Shown here piece by piece: positions 17,509 to 26,282 of a stretch of DNA of 64,000 nucleotides. Made by a program: the position numbers and the translations under genes. A model generated the notes under the pieces. That model ran no database searches. It was given only the letters and a program-made list of their open reading frames with translations, and had not been told where the DNA came from. Origin of the DNA: Pseudomonas sp. TCU-HL1 (GTDB lineage: Bacteria > Pseudomonadota > Gammaproteobacteria > Pseudomonadales > Pseudomonadaceae); the NCBI RefSeq assembly GCF_001708505.1, contig NZ_CP015992.1:3844001-3908000 (forward strand), written 5' to 3'. Within the stretch, counting starts at the first letter, position 1; each line of letters opens with the position of its first letter.

Positions 17509-18954
17509 CTAGTGTTTCTGCGCCATCGCATCCAGGCACCGCCCAGCTGCCTGGGCGAAATGCTGGAACGCGACGAACTGCTCATGCCTGAGCGCCCTGC
17601 CTGACTGGCGACAATCGGCGTAGATCACACCGACCTCACGCTTGCCGGCCAACAATGGCGCGACGAAGAACATCCCCTGCCCCAGCCACTCGCGCATGGG
17701 GCGCGTCACCAGATCATTCAGGCTGTAGCTGGCTGGAACACCCATCCAGAAGGTTTCCCGCGTCCGTAACACATAGCTGAAGAGGTTGGACTCCCCTGGC
17801 AGGTTGGCAGGCAAAGCGAACTCACTTGACCAACGACTGGTACCCTCACCTACCGCGCGGCGAACCGTGAAACGGCTGCGTTGATCGGTGAGCACCATCA
17901 CCATTACGCGCTCCAGCCCTGCGCCCTGGTGCAGCCCCTGGAGCAAGGTATCCAACACCAGGTTGATGTCGGCCTTGCTCGACACCAGCATCCCCAGTTC
18001 CTGCAGGGCCTGCTGCATGACCGGCAGGTTCGGCTGCAGCAACCGCGCCTGGCGCTGCTCCCGCTGCAAGCGTATCTGCTCCGGGTCCGTGTGGGGGATC
18101 AGGTGACAGAGCTTGCTGGCACCGAAGGTCGTCGCCACCTTGACCGCTTCGTCAGCGCTGGCCAGCACTTGCTGCAAGGCCTCCTCGCGGCTGAGGCCGA
18201 TCAGGCTGGCCAACTGCTCCACCAAGCCGGTCATCGTCGGCGAATCCCAACCCTGCAACGCCGCCTCGCTGATGCGTACGCCCAGGCTCACCGCCTTCAC
18301 CGCCGGATCACCCTGGGCCGTGCCGGCCTGGGCCAAGCTGACCAGATCCCCCAGGTTCCAGCTGCGCACCAGCCCAAGGGTGAGTTGGCGAAAGCTGGTG
18401 CCCAGCACCTCGCGCACCGTGCGCTCTTCGTCGACGCCCGGCTGTGCCAGTGCCTCGGCCAGTTCATCGGCCTGCTCGCCGCCACAACCCCAGAACGCCA
18501 GCTCGCCGAGGTTATGCAGCAATGCGGCGATGAACACCTCTTCCCGGCTACGGGCCAGCAGGTAACCGGCAATGTTGCGTGCCTGCACCGCAGCATGGAA
18601 AGAACGCGCCAAGAGTTCAGGCAGCTGCTCCCGCGCGCCCCGCGTCAGCAAATTGTCGATCAGGCTCACCGACAGGCCGATCAGACGCACGTTCTCGAAG
18701 CCGATCAGCACAATGGCGCGGGAGATGGTGCGGATGGCTTCCTGCGAGGGGTTGTAATAGACACTGTTGGCGACCTTCAGGACCTTGGAGGTCAGCGTGG
18801 CGTCGCGCAACAGCACGTCAGCCAGTTGCTGCACGGAGGATTTGTCCTGCTGGGCCATCTGGTGCAAGTCCTGCACCACCGCGGCCAGGGCGGGTAATTC
18901 GGCCTCGTTGAGACGGTCGATCCATGACTGCAAACCATGGCTGCGTTCACCCAA
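17509..18954 (-). CDS. HDOD-domain signalling protein with C-terminal GAF-like domain
   Basis: 481 residues. Residues about 15-215 match the HDOD domain (VLLRDATLTSKVLKVANSVYYNP; ISRAIVLIGFENVRLIGL; AALLHNLGELAFW), a catalytically degenerate HD-GYP relative. Residues about 315-475 look like a GAF sensor (LVSSKADINLVLDTLLQGLH ... GMFFVAPLLAGKREVGVIYAD). Start is TTG at 18954, the only codon that keeps the whole HDOD N-terminus, with AGAGG upstream. Such proteins act in regulatory networks; no target can be inferred here. Confidence 0.82.
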   Translation of the reverse strand: MGERSHGLQSWIDRLNEAELPALAAVVQDLHQMAQQDKSSVQQLADVLLRDATLTSKVLKVANSVYYNPSQEAIRTISRAIVLIGFENVRLIGLSVSLIDNLLTRGAREQLPELLARSFHAAVQARNIAGYLLARSREEVFIAALLHNLGELAFWGCGGEQADELAEALAQPGVDEERTVREVLGTSFRQLTLGLVRSWNLGDLVSLAQAGTAQGDPAVKAVSLGVRISEAALQGWDSPTMTGLVEQLASLIGLSREEALQQVLASADEAVKVATTFGASKLCHLIPHTDPEQIRLQREQRQARLLQPNLPVMQQALQELGMLVSSKADINLVLDTLLQGLHQGAGLERVMVMVLTDQRSRFTVRRAVGEGTSRWSSEFALPANLPGESNLFSYVLRTRETFWMGVPASYSLNDLVTRPMREWLGQGMFFVAPLLAGKREVGVIYADCRQSGRALRHEQFVAFQHFAQAAGRCLDAMAQKH

Positions 18955-18998
18955 GATTGAAACCTCTGCACAATTTTCCAGACGGTGGTCAAAATGCT

Positions 18999-19030
18999 GG
19001 CCAGTTCCCCGCAGGCTGGCCCTTTTTTCT
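18999..19030 (+). terminator. hairpin with T-tract, split from npp by an ISL3 element
   Basis: GGCCAG (18999-19004) pairs with CTGGCC (19016-19021) and is followed by a run of T. The T run is the 8-bp duplicated target TTTTTTCT of the ISL3 element. Before insertion the hairpin lay roughly 170 bp upstream of nppA1 on the coding strand, so it may be a leader attenuator or a stop for upstream transcription. Confidence 0.4.
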
Positions 19031-20335
19031 GGTTCTTCGCGGATTCTGGGGAAAGAGCGAGTTGACAGTCAGGAAAGTGGGTAGATTGGCAGTCGCCAAA
19101 CGAACCAACCCCCACTCCCTGCTGCCGCCGTGCATCCTATTGATCTTGCTGCTTTCTGGCCAGGCTACGCGGTCGTCGCCTGTCGCCAAGCCACTCACGA
19201 CACCCTGCTAATCAGTCTTGAGCCCCTGGCCGAGCACTTACCGATTTGCAGCCGGTGTGCCAAGCCCAGTCCGTTGATCCACGAGCGGCGAATTCGTCAG
19301 GTGCGTGACCGTGACCTGCTGGATCAGCGTGTGCTGCTCCAACTGCCGGTGCGCCGCGTCGACTGCCTGGATTGTGGGCGGGTGACCGAACGGATTGACT
19401 GGTTGGAGCCAGCCTCCCGCCTGACCCAGCGCTTGCGAGTCTGGCTCGAGGGCTTGCTGCAACTGTTGCCGATCAGCCACGTCAGCCGCCTCACCGGCCT
19501 GCACTGGCACACCCTCAAGACACTCGACAAGCGCCGCCTGGAAGCCTCGGTTGGCGCGTTTGAGCCAGGCGAGGTGCGTCGGCTGGTGATGGACGAGTTC
19601 GCCCTGCACAAAGGCCATCGCTACGCCACGGTGATCATGGATGCCGAGCGCACGCGGGTGCTGTGGGTGGGGCACGGCAACAGCCGTGAGGCGATCCGCC
19701 CGTTCTTCGAATTACTCGGCGAGCACTGCCAGCAGATTGAGGCGGTGGCCATGGACATGAACACCGCTTTCGACCTGGAAGTGCGGCAGCACTGCCCGCA
19801 GGCCGAAGTGGTATACGACCTGTTTCATGTGGTGGCGCGCTACGGTCGTGACGTGATCGACCGTATCCGGGTCGACCAAGCCAACCTCCTGCGCGAAGAC
19901 AAACCGGCGCGCAAGGTGGTCAAGCAAAGCCGCTGGCTGTTGCTGCGCAATCGCGAAAACCTCAAGGACGGACAGGCCGTGCAGTTGCAGGAGCTCCTCG
20001 ACGCCAACCAGCCATTGGCTACTGTCTATGTGCTCAAGGATGCTCTGAAGGAAGTCTGGTACGCCCCCTGCGTGCGGGAAGGCTGGCGGCGCTGGCGGGC
20101 CTGGCTGCGACATGCCCAGGAAAGCGGCCTCGCACCGCTACAGCGCTTTGCGCGCAACCTGCGCAAATACGCTCGGGGCATCCTCGCCAGTGCTCGCTTC
20201 CCCATGCACACCAGTGTTCTGGAGGGGGTGAACAACCGCATCAAGGTGATCAAACGCATGGCCTATGGCTTCCGGGACTCGGCCTACTTCTTCCTGAAAA
20301 TCAAGGCCGCCTTCCCCGGGAAAGCGCGATGAACC
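19031..20335 (+). mobile_element. ISL3-family insertion sequence, intact
   Basis: 1305 bp. Ends GGTTCTTCGCG (left) and GGTTCATCGCG (right, reverse complement) begin terminal repeats matching at about 20 of 26 positions. Both sides carry the perfect 8-bp direct repeat TTTTTTCT (19023-19030 and 20336-20343), the ISL3 target-site duplication length. Intact transposase and perfect duplication point to a recent insertion. Confidence 0.93.
19130..20332 (+). CDS. tnp: ISL3-family transposase
   Basis: 400 residues, full length. The N-terminal zinc-finger part has CSRC and CLDC pairs; the DDE_Tnp_ISL3 core shows VMDEFALHKGHRYATVIMD (first Asp), AVAMDMNTAFD (second Asp) and SVLEGVNNRIKVIKRMAYGF (final Glu). 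The 3' end of the gene runs into the right terminal repeat, as is common in this family. No frameshift seen, so probably active. Confidence 0.93.
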   Translation: MHPIDLAAFWPGYAVVACRQATHDTLLISLEPLAEHLPICSRCAKPSPLIHERRIRQVRDRDLLDQRVLLQLPVRRVDCLDCGRVTERIDWLEPASRLTQRLRVWLEGLLQLLPISHVSRLTGLHWHTLKTLDKRRLEASVGAFEPGEVRRLVMDEFALHKGHRYATVIMDAERTRVLWVGHGNSREAIRPFFELLGEHCQQIEAVAMDMNTAFDLEVRQHCPQAEVVYDLFHVVARYGRDVIDRIRVDQANLLREDKPARKVVKQSRWLLLRNRENLKDGQAVQLQELLDANQPLATVYVLKDALKEVWYAPCVREGWRRWRAWLRHAQESGLAPLQRFARNLRKYARGILASARFPMHTSVLEGVNNRIKVIKRMAYGFRDSAYFFLKIKAAFPGKAR

Positions 20336-20502
20336 TTTTTTCTTGCCTGTACAAGCTGTTACTGTACTTGCTAGCTGTTACCGCCGACACCCGCGGCGCG
20401 TGACCCCCAACACGATTTCGCTGGCCAGACGCCCGCGCCTTCCTGCCAGCGAGGCCAGCGCCACATGCCCGACACGACAGCCATGGATCGGACCCCCGCC
20501 TG

Positions 20503-22329
20503 ATGCGTCGCCTCGTTTTCATGCTCATAGGCCTGCTGGCTCAGCCCTGCTTCGCCAGCCTGATCGAAAGCCACGGCTATGCCCAGTTCGGCGCCTTGAA
20601 GTATCCCGCCACCTTCGAGCATTTCGACTGGGTCAACCCCAGCGCCCCCAAAGGCGGCACGCTGCGGATCATGGCCTTCGGCAATTTCGACACCCTCAAC
20701 CCTTACACCTTCAAGGGCACCAGCCCGGTGGGTACGCCCAACTTCCTGCAGTACGGGGTAAGCGAGCTGAACGAGCCGCTGATGGTTGGCACCGGCCAGT
20801 ACGACCCCTCAGGCGACGAACCCGCATCCAGCTACGGACTGATCGCCAAGAGCGTGGAGTACAGCGAGGACCGCAGCTGGGTGGTGTTCAACCTGCGCAA
20901 GGAGGCTCGCTTCCATGACGGCCAGCCCATCACGGCCTACGACGTGGCGTTCTCCTACCGCACGCTGGCCAAGAACGGCCATCCGCAGTACCGCACCAAC
21001 CTGCAGGAAGTGAAGCGGGTCGACATTCTCAATCGCCACAGTATCCGCTTCGTACTCAAGCGCGCTGGCAATCCGCTGCTGATCCTGCGCCTCGGCGAAT
21101 TGCCCGTACTGCCGCAGCATTACTGGAAGGACCGCGATTTCAAAGCCACCACCTTCGAACCGCCGCTGGGCAGTGGCCCTTACCGCATCACCCAGGTCAG
21201 GCCGGGCCGCAGCCTGGTGTTCGAGCGGGTCAAGGACTGGTGGGGCGAGCAGTTGCCGGTCAACCGCGGCAAGTACAACTTCGACCGGGTAGAGGTCGAG
21301 TTCTACCGCGACAGCAACGTCGCCTTCGAGGCCTTCAAGGCCGGCGAGTTCGATTTCTACATCGAGCACCAAGCGAAGAACTGGGCCAACGCCTATCGTT
21401 TCCCGGCCATCGCCCGGGGCGATGTGATCCGCGCGGAAATCCCCCACCAGATTCCAACCCAGACCCAGGCGTTGTTCATGAACACCCGCCGCGCCGTATT
21501 CCAGGACCGCAAGGTGCGCGAAGCCATGGGGCTGATGTTCGACTTCGAATGGACCAACCGCACCCTGTTCAACAACGCCTACATGCGCGCCGCCAGCTAC
21601 TACCCCAATAGCGAATTCAGCGCCGCGGGCAAGCCCGAAGGCCACGAGTGGCTGCTGCTCTCCCCGCACCGCAAGGAACTGCCGGAACCCCTGTTCACCC
21701 AATCGTTCCAGGTACCCACCACGGAAGGTCGCGGCATCCCGCGGGAAACCCTTCGCCGAGCCCTCGGTCTATTGGCCGACGCCGGCTGGAAATTGTCCGG
21801 CCAACGCTTGCTCAACGATCGTGGCCAACCGCTGCGCTTCGAGATCCTTCTGGTCAATCCGAACCTTGAACGTATCCTCCAGCCCTACAGCGAGAACCTT
21901 GCCAGCATCGGCATCGACGTCAGCCTGCGCACGGTTGACCGTGCCCAGTACAAGCAGCGCCTGGACCACTTCGACTACGACATGATTCTGATGACACTGC
22001 CGCAAACCCTGAGCCCTGGCCTGGAACAGTTTCTCTACTTCCACTCCAGCCAGGTGAGCGTGAAGGGCAGTAAGAACTATGCAGGCGTCGCCAACCCGGT
22101 GGCCGACGAGTTGATCGACAAGCTCCTCGGCGCCCAGAGCCGCGACGAGCAACTGGCCGCCGCGCGGGCCCTCGACCGCACCCTGCTCTGGGAGCACTAC
22201 GCCATTCCCAACTGGTACATCAACTATCACCGCCTGGCGTACCGCAACCGGTTCGCCTTCGTCACCACGCCGCCCTATACGCTAGGTCTGCGCGCCTGGT
22301 GGCTGAAGCCCACGGAGAACGCCCGATGA
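20503..22329 (+). CDS. nppA1: extracellular peptide-binding protein 1 of YejABEF-type ABC transporter
   Basis: 608-residue periplasmic family-5 solute-binding protein with an N-terminal signal peptide (cleavage about residue 19, after PCFA). Conserved features include WVNPSAPKGGTLRIMAFGNFDTLN near the N-terminus and PPLGSGPYRI. First of five overlapping genes matching P. aeruginosa PA1811-PA1807 (NppA1A2BCD), reported to import peptidyl-nucleoside antibiotics and related to E. coli YejABEF (microcin C uptake). The ISL3 element sits only 167 bp upstream, so its promoter may have been displaced or replaced. Confidence 0.88.
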   Translation: MRRLVFMLIGLLAQPCFASLIESHGYAQFGALKYPATFEHFDWVNPSAPKGGTLRIMAFGNFDTLNPYTFKGTSPVGTPNFLQYGVSELNEPLMVGTGQYDPSGDEPASSYGLIAKSVEYSEDRSWVVFNLRKEARFHDGQPITAYDVAFSYRTLAKNGHPQYRTNLQEVKRVDILNRHSIRFVLKRAGNPLLILRLGELPVLPQHYWKDRDFKATTFEPPLGSGPYRITQVRPGRSLVFERVKDWWGEQLPVNRGKYNFDRVEVEFYRDSNVAFEAFKAGEFDFYIEHQAKNWANAYRFPAIARGDVIRAEIPHQIPTQTQALFMNTRRAVFQDRKVREAMGLMFDFEWTNRTLFNNAYMRAASYYPNSEFSAAGKPEGHEWLLLSPHRKELPEPLFTQSFQVPTTEGRGIPRETLRRALGLLADAGWKLSGQRLLNDRGQPLRFEILLVNPNLERILQPYSENLASIGIDVSLRTVDRAQYKQRLDHFDYDMILMTLPQTLSPGLEQFLYFHSSQVSVKGSKNYAGVANPVADELIDKLLGAQSRDEQLAAARALDRTLLWEHYAIPNWYINYHRLAYRNRFAFVTTPPYTLGLRAWWLKPTENAR

Positions 22330-24173
22330 GTAAAACGCTGCGTACCTTCTGCCTGCAGGGTTGTGGCGCCCTGCTGCTGTCGCTCGCTGGCCTCGCCATC
22401 GCCGAGCCCAAGTACGCCATCACGCTTTACGACGAGCCCGCCAAGTACCCGGCGACCTTCACGCACTTTTCCTGGGTCAACCCGGACGCCCCCAAGGGCG
22501 GCGTCCTGCGCCTTGCCGGCGTTGGCGGCTTCGACAGCCTCAACCCCTTCATCCCGCGGGGCAATGCCGCCGACCAGCTCGGCCTGATCTACGACAGCCT
22601 GACCTTCCACTCCCCCGACGAGCCCTTCACCGAATATGGCCTGCTGGCGGAGAAGATCGAGAAAGCGCCGGACAACAGCTACGTGCGCTTCTACCTGAAT
22701 CCCAAGGCACGCTTCCACGATGGCCAGCCGGTAACGGCCGAGGACGTGATCTTCACCTTCAACACCCTCGTCGAACATGGTGACCCCATGTACCGCCACT
22801 ACTACGCCGACGTGGCCAAGGTGGAGGCCGAAGACAAGCTGCGCGTCCGCTTCGACTTCAAGCACGCGGGCAACCGCGAGCTGCCGCTGATCCTCGGCCA
22901 GATCCAGGTGCTGCCCAAGCATTACTGGGATGGCCGCGACTTCGGCAAGACCAACCTGGAACCGCCAGTGGGCAGCGGCCCCTACCGCATCGCCAAGGTG
23001 GATGCCGGCCGCTCGATCCGCTATGAGCGTGTCAAGGACTGGTGGGCCAAGGACCTGCCGGTCACCCGCGGCTATTACAACTTCGACGCCATCATGGTGG
23101 ACTATTACCGCGACACGTCCGTCGCGCTGGAGGCCTTCAAGGCCGGCCAGTTCGACTTCAACCTGGAGTATTCCGCCAAGGATTGGGCGACCGGCTACGA
23201 AAGCCCCGCCCTGCGAGCGGGCAAGATCGTCAAGGAATCCATCCAGAACCATAATCCGACCGGCATGCAAGGCTTTGCCTTCAACATCCGCCGGCCAGTG
23301 TTCCAGGACCGCCGGGTGCGCGAGGCCATCGCCCAGCTGTTCGACTTCGAATGGGCCAACAAGCAGCTGTTCTTCAGCTCCTACAAGCGCACCCGCAGCT
23401 ACTTCGAGAACTCGGAGATGGCCTCCCACGAGATGCCCGACGCCGCGGAACTGAAAATTCTCGAGCCGCTGCGTGAGCAGATGCCGGCGGAAGTCTTCAC
23501 CCAGGTGTTCAAGCCGCCGGTGAGCGACGGCAGCGGCATCATCCGCGACCAGAAACGCCGCGCCTACCAACTGCTCACCGAGGCCGGCTACAAGATCGAG
23601 AACGACAAGATGGTCGGCCCGGACGGCAAGCCACTGGCCTTCGAAATCCTCATCGCCCAGGCCAACCTGGAACGGGTGATCCTGCCCTTCAAGCGCAACC
23701 TGGCGGAGCTGGGCATCGACCTGCAGATTCGCCGCGTGGACGTGTCCCAGTACATCAACCGCCTGCGCTCGCGCGACTTCGACATGATTCCCGCCACCTG
23801 GGGTCAATCCAACTCGCCGGGCAACGAACAGATGGAATTCTGGCACTCACGCAGCGCCGACAGTGCCGGCAGCCGCAACTTCATCGGCCTGCGCGACCCC
23901 GCCATCGACAAGCTGGTGGAAGGCCTGATTCGCGCGGACTCGCGGCAAAGCCTGGTGGAACACGCCCGCGCCCTGGACCGGGTACTGCTCTGGGGTCACT
24001 ACGTGGTGCCCAACTACTACGTCGACACCTGGCGAGTGGCGTACTGGAACCACTTCCAGCGCCCCGAAAAGACGCCGCTCTATGATTTCGGCCTGATGAC
24101 CTGGTGGCAGAAACCGGGCATGGAAACTGCTAGCCAGTCCGAGCAATCCCCTCCCGAGCCGGATGCCCAGTAA
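22326..24173 (+). CDS. nppA2: extracellular peptide-binding protein 2 of YejABEF-type ABC transporter
   Basis: 615-residue paralogue of the preceding binding protein: same WVNPDAPKGGVLRLAGVGGFDSLNPF and PPVGSGPYRI motifs, with a signal peptide ending LAIA. Start is the ATG at 22326 overlapping the previous stop (ATGA). The tandem pair suggests gene duplication, letting one transporter serve two ligand ranges. The C-terminal tail is rich in Ser, Gln and Pro. Confidence 0.88.
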   Translation: MSKTLRTFCLQGCGALLLSLAGLAIAEPKYAITLYDEPAKYPATFTHFSWVNPDAPKGGVLRLAGVGGFDSLNPFIPRGNAADQLGLIYDSLTFHSPDEPFTEYGLLAEKIEKAPDNSYVRFYLNPKARFHDGQPVTAEDVIFTFNTLVEHGDPMYRHYYADVAKVEAEDKLRVRFDFKHAGNRELPLILGQIQVLPKHYWDGRDFGKTNLEPPVGSGPYRIAKVDAGRSIRYERVKDWWAKDLPVTRGYYNFDAIMVDYYRDTSVALEAFKAGQFDFNLEYSAKDWATGYESPALRAGKIVKESIQNHNPTGMQGFAFNIRRPVFQDRRVREAIAQLFDFEWANKQLFFSSYKRTRSYFENSEMASHEMPDAAELKILEPLREQMPAEVFTQVFKPPVSDGSGIIRDQKRRAYQLLTEAGYKIENDKMVGPDGKPLAFEILIAQANLERVILPFKRNLAELGIDLQIRRVDVSQYINRLRSRDFDMIPATWGQSNSPGNEQMEFWHSRSADSAGSRNFIGLRDPAIDKLVEGLIRADSRQSLVEHARALDRVLLWGHYVVPNYYVDTWRVAYWNHFQRPEKTPLYDFGLMTWWQKPGMETASQSEQSPPEPDAQ

Positions 24174-25259
24174 ATGCTCGCCTACATACTGCGTCGACTG
24201 CTGCTGATCATTCCCACCCTGTTCGGCATCCTGCTGATCAATTTCATCATCATCCAGGCGGCGCCCGGCGGCCCGGTGGAACAGATGATCGCCAAGCTGG
24301 AAGGTTTCGATGCCGCCGCCGGCGGCGCAACCGGACGCATTTCCGGTGGCGGCGCCGAGGTCGCCACCGCCAGCTCCAACTACCGTGGCGCCCAGGGCCT
24401 GGACCCGGAACTGGTGGCCGAGATCGAGAAGATGTACGGCTTCGATAAGCCGGCGCCGGAACGCTTCTGGCTGATGATCAGCAACTACCTCAAGCTGGAT
24501 TTTGGCAACAGTTTCTTCCGTGATGCCAAGGTCACCGACCTGATCATCGAGAAGCTGCCGGTATCCATCTCGCTCGGGCTCTGGAGCACCCTGATCATGT
24601 ACCTGGTGTCCATCCCCCTCGGCATCGCCAAGGCCGTGCGCCACGGCAGCGCCTTCGACGTCTGGAGCAGTTCGGCGATCATCGTCGGCTACGCCATCCC
24701 GGCCTTCCTCTTCGCCATCCTGCTGATCGTGCTGTTCGCTGGCGGCAGCTACTACGACTGGTTCCCCCTGCGCGGCCTCACCTCGAACAACTTCGATGAG
24801 ATGAGCCTGGGCGGCAAGATCATCGATTACTTCTGGCACCTGGCGCTGCCGGTGACAGCCCTGGTAATCGGCAACTTCGCCACCCTCACCCTGCTGACCA
24901 AGAACAGCTTCCTCGACGAGATCAACAAGCAGTACGTGATCACCGCCCGCGCCAAGGGCCTTTCGGAGCGTGGCGTGCTCTACGGCCACGTGTTCCGCAA
25001 TGCCATGCTGCTGGTCATCGCCGGCTTTCCTTCGGCCCTCCTCGGCATCTTCTTTACCGGCTCCCTGCTGATCGAGGTGATCTTCTCCCTCGACGGCCTG
25101 GGCCTGCTGAGCTTCGAATCGGCCCTCAATCGCGATTATCCCGTGGTGTTTGGCACCCTGTTCATCTTCACCTTACTGGGACTGATCTTGAAACTGATCG
25201 GCGACCTCACCTACACCCTGGTCGATCCTCGCATCGACTTCGAAAGCCGGGAGGGTTGA
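24174..25259 (+). CDS. nppB: peptide ABC transporter permease (YejB-like)
   Basis: 361-residue inner-membrane permease with six predicted membrane segments. The binding-protein-dependent transport (EAA) loop is seen as ITARAKGLSERGVLYGHVFRNAML. Residues about 40-100 form a Gly/Ala-rich periplasmic stretch. The ATG follows the nppA2 TAA without a gap. Confidence 0.92.
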   Translation: MLAYILRRLLLIIPTLFGILLINFIIIQAAPGGPVEQMIAKLEGFDAAAGGATGRISGGGAEVATASSNYRGAQGLDPELVAEIEKMYGFDKPAPERFWLMISNYLKLDFGNSFFRDAKVTDLIIEKLPVSISLGLWSTLIMYLVSIPLGIAKAVRHGSAFDVWSSSAIIVGYAIPAFLFAILLIVLFAGGSYYDWFPLRGLTSNNFDEMSLGGKIIDYFWHLALPVTALVIGNFATLTLLTKNSFLDEINKQYVITARAKGLSERGVLYGHVFRNAMLLVIAGFPSALLGIFFTGSLLIEVIFSLDGLGLLSFESALNRDYPVVFGTLFIFTLLGLILKLIGDLTYTLVDPRIDFESREG

Positions 25260-25261
25260 GC

Positions 25262-26281
25262 ATGCAACTCTCCCCCATCAACCGCCGCCGCTTCGAACGC
25301 TTCAAGGCACACAAGCGCGGCTGGTGGTCACTCTGGCTGTTTCTCATCCTCTTCGTCCTCAGCCTGGGCGCCGAGCTGATCGCCAACGACAAGCCGCTGG
25401 CGGTGAATTACGACGGCCAGTGGTATTTCCCCATCCTCAAGCGCTACCCGGAAACAACCTTTGGCGGCGAGTTCCCGCTGGAGGCCAACTACAAGACGCC
25501 CTACATCCGCGACCTGATCGAATCCAAGGGCGGCAGCATGATCTGGCCGCCAATCCCCTTCAGTTACGAGACCATCAACTACGAGCTCAAGGTGCCCGCC
25601 CCCGCGCCACCTTCGGCAGAGAACTTGCTGGGCACTGACGACCAGGGCCGCGACGTTCTGGCACGGGTGATCTACGGCTTCCGCGTCTCGGTGCTGTTCG
25701 CCCTGACCCTGACCCTGCTGAGCTCCATCATCGGCGTGATCGCCGGTGCCCTGCAGGGGTTCTATGGCGGCTGGGTGGATCTGGCCGGTCAACGCTTCCT
25801 GGAAATCTGGTCAGGCCTGCCAGTGCTCTACCTGCTGATCATCCTGGCCAGCTTCGTGCAACCGAACTTCTGGTGGCTGCTGGGCATCATGCTGCTGTTC
25901 TCCTGGATGAGCCTGGTGGACGTGGTACGGGCCGAGTTCCTCCGTGGCCGCAACCTGGAATACGTGCGCGCCGCCCGCGCACTGGGCATGCAGAACGGCG
26001 CCATCATGTTCCGCCACATCCTGCCCAACGCAATGGTCTCTACCATGACCTTCATGCCGTTCATCCTCACCGGCGCGATCGGTACTTTGACCGCGTTGGA
26101 TTTCCTCGGCTTCGGCCTGCCTCCAGGCGCCCCTTCCCTGGGCGAACTGGTGGCCCAGGGCAAGTCGAACCTGCAGGCACCCTGGCTGGGCATCTCCGCC
26201 TTCCTGGTCCTGGCGGCCATGCTGACCCTGCTGGTGTTCATTGGCGAAGCCGCCCGCGATGCCTTCGACCCGAGGAAGTGA
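25262..26281 (+). CDS. nppC: peptide ABC transporter permease (YejE-like)
   Basis: 339-residue partner permease with N-terminal transmembrane helix (WWSLWLFLILFVLSLGAELI), a long periplasmic loop and an EAA loop (YVRAARALGMQNGAIMFRHI). Start chosen at the ATG at 25262, 2 bp after the nppB stop, with GGGAGGG about 6 bp upstream; a TTG two codons earlier is less likely. Confidence 0.92.
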   Translation: MQLSPINRRRFERFKAHKRGWWSLWLFLILFVLSLGAELIANDKPLAVNYDGQWYFPILKRYPETTFGGEFPLEANYKTPYIRDLIESKGGSMIWPPIPFSYETINYELKVPAPAPPSAENLLGTDDQGRDVLARVIYGFRVSVLFALTLTLLSSIIGVIAGALQGFYGGWVDLAGQRFLEIWSGLPVLYLLIILASFVQPNFWWLLGIMLLFSWMSLVDVVRAEFLRGRNLEYVRAARALGMQNGAIMFRHILPNAMVSTMTFMPFILTGAIGTLTALDFLGFGLPPGAPSLGELVAQGKSNLQAPWLGISAFLVLAAMLTLLVFIGEAARDAFDPRK

Positions 26282-26282
26282 G

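Noticed and set aside
22275..23846. Long antisense frame over the second peptide-binding protein gene (similar ones over nppD, mltD, nasA and tig)
   Set aside because: Composition artefacts of GC-rich codon usage, no ribosome-binding site or recognisable protein.
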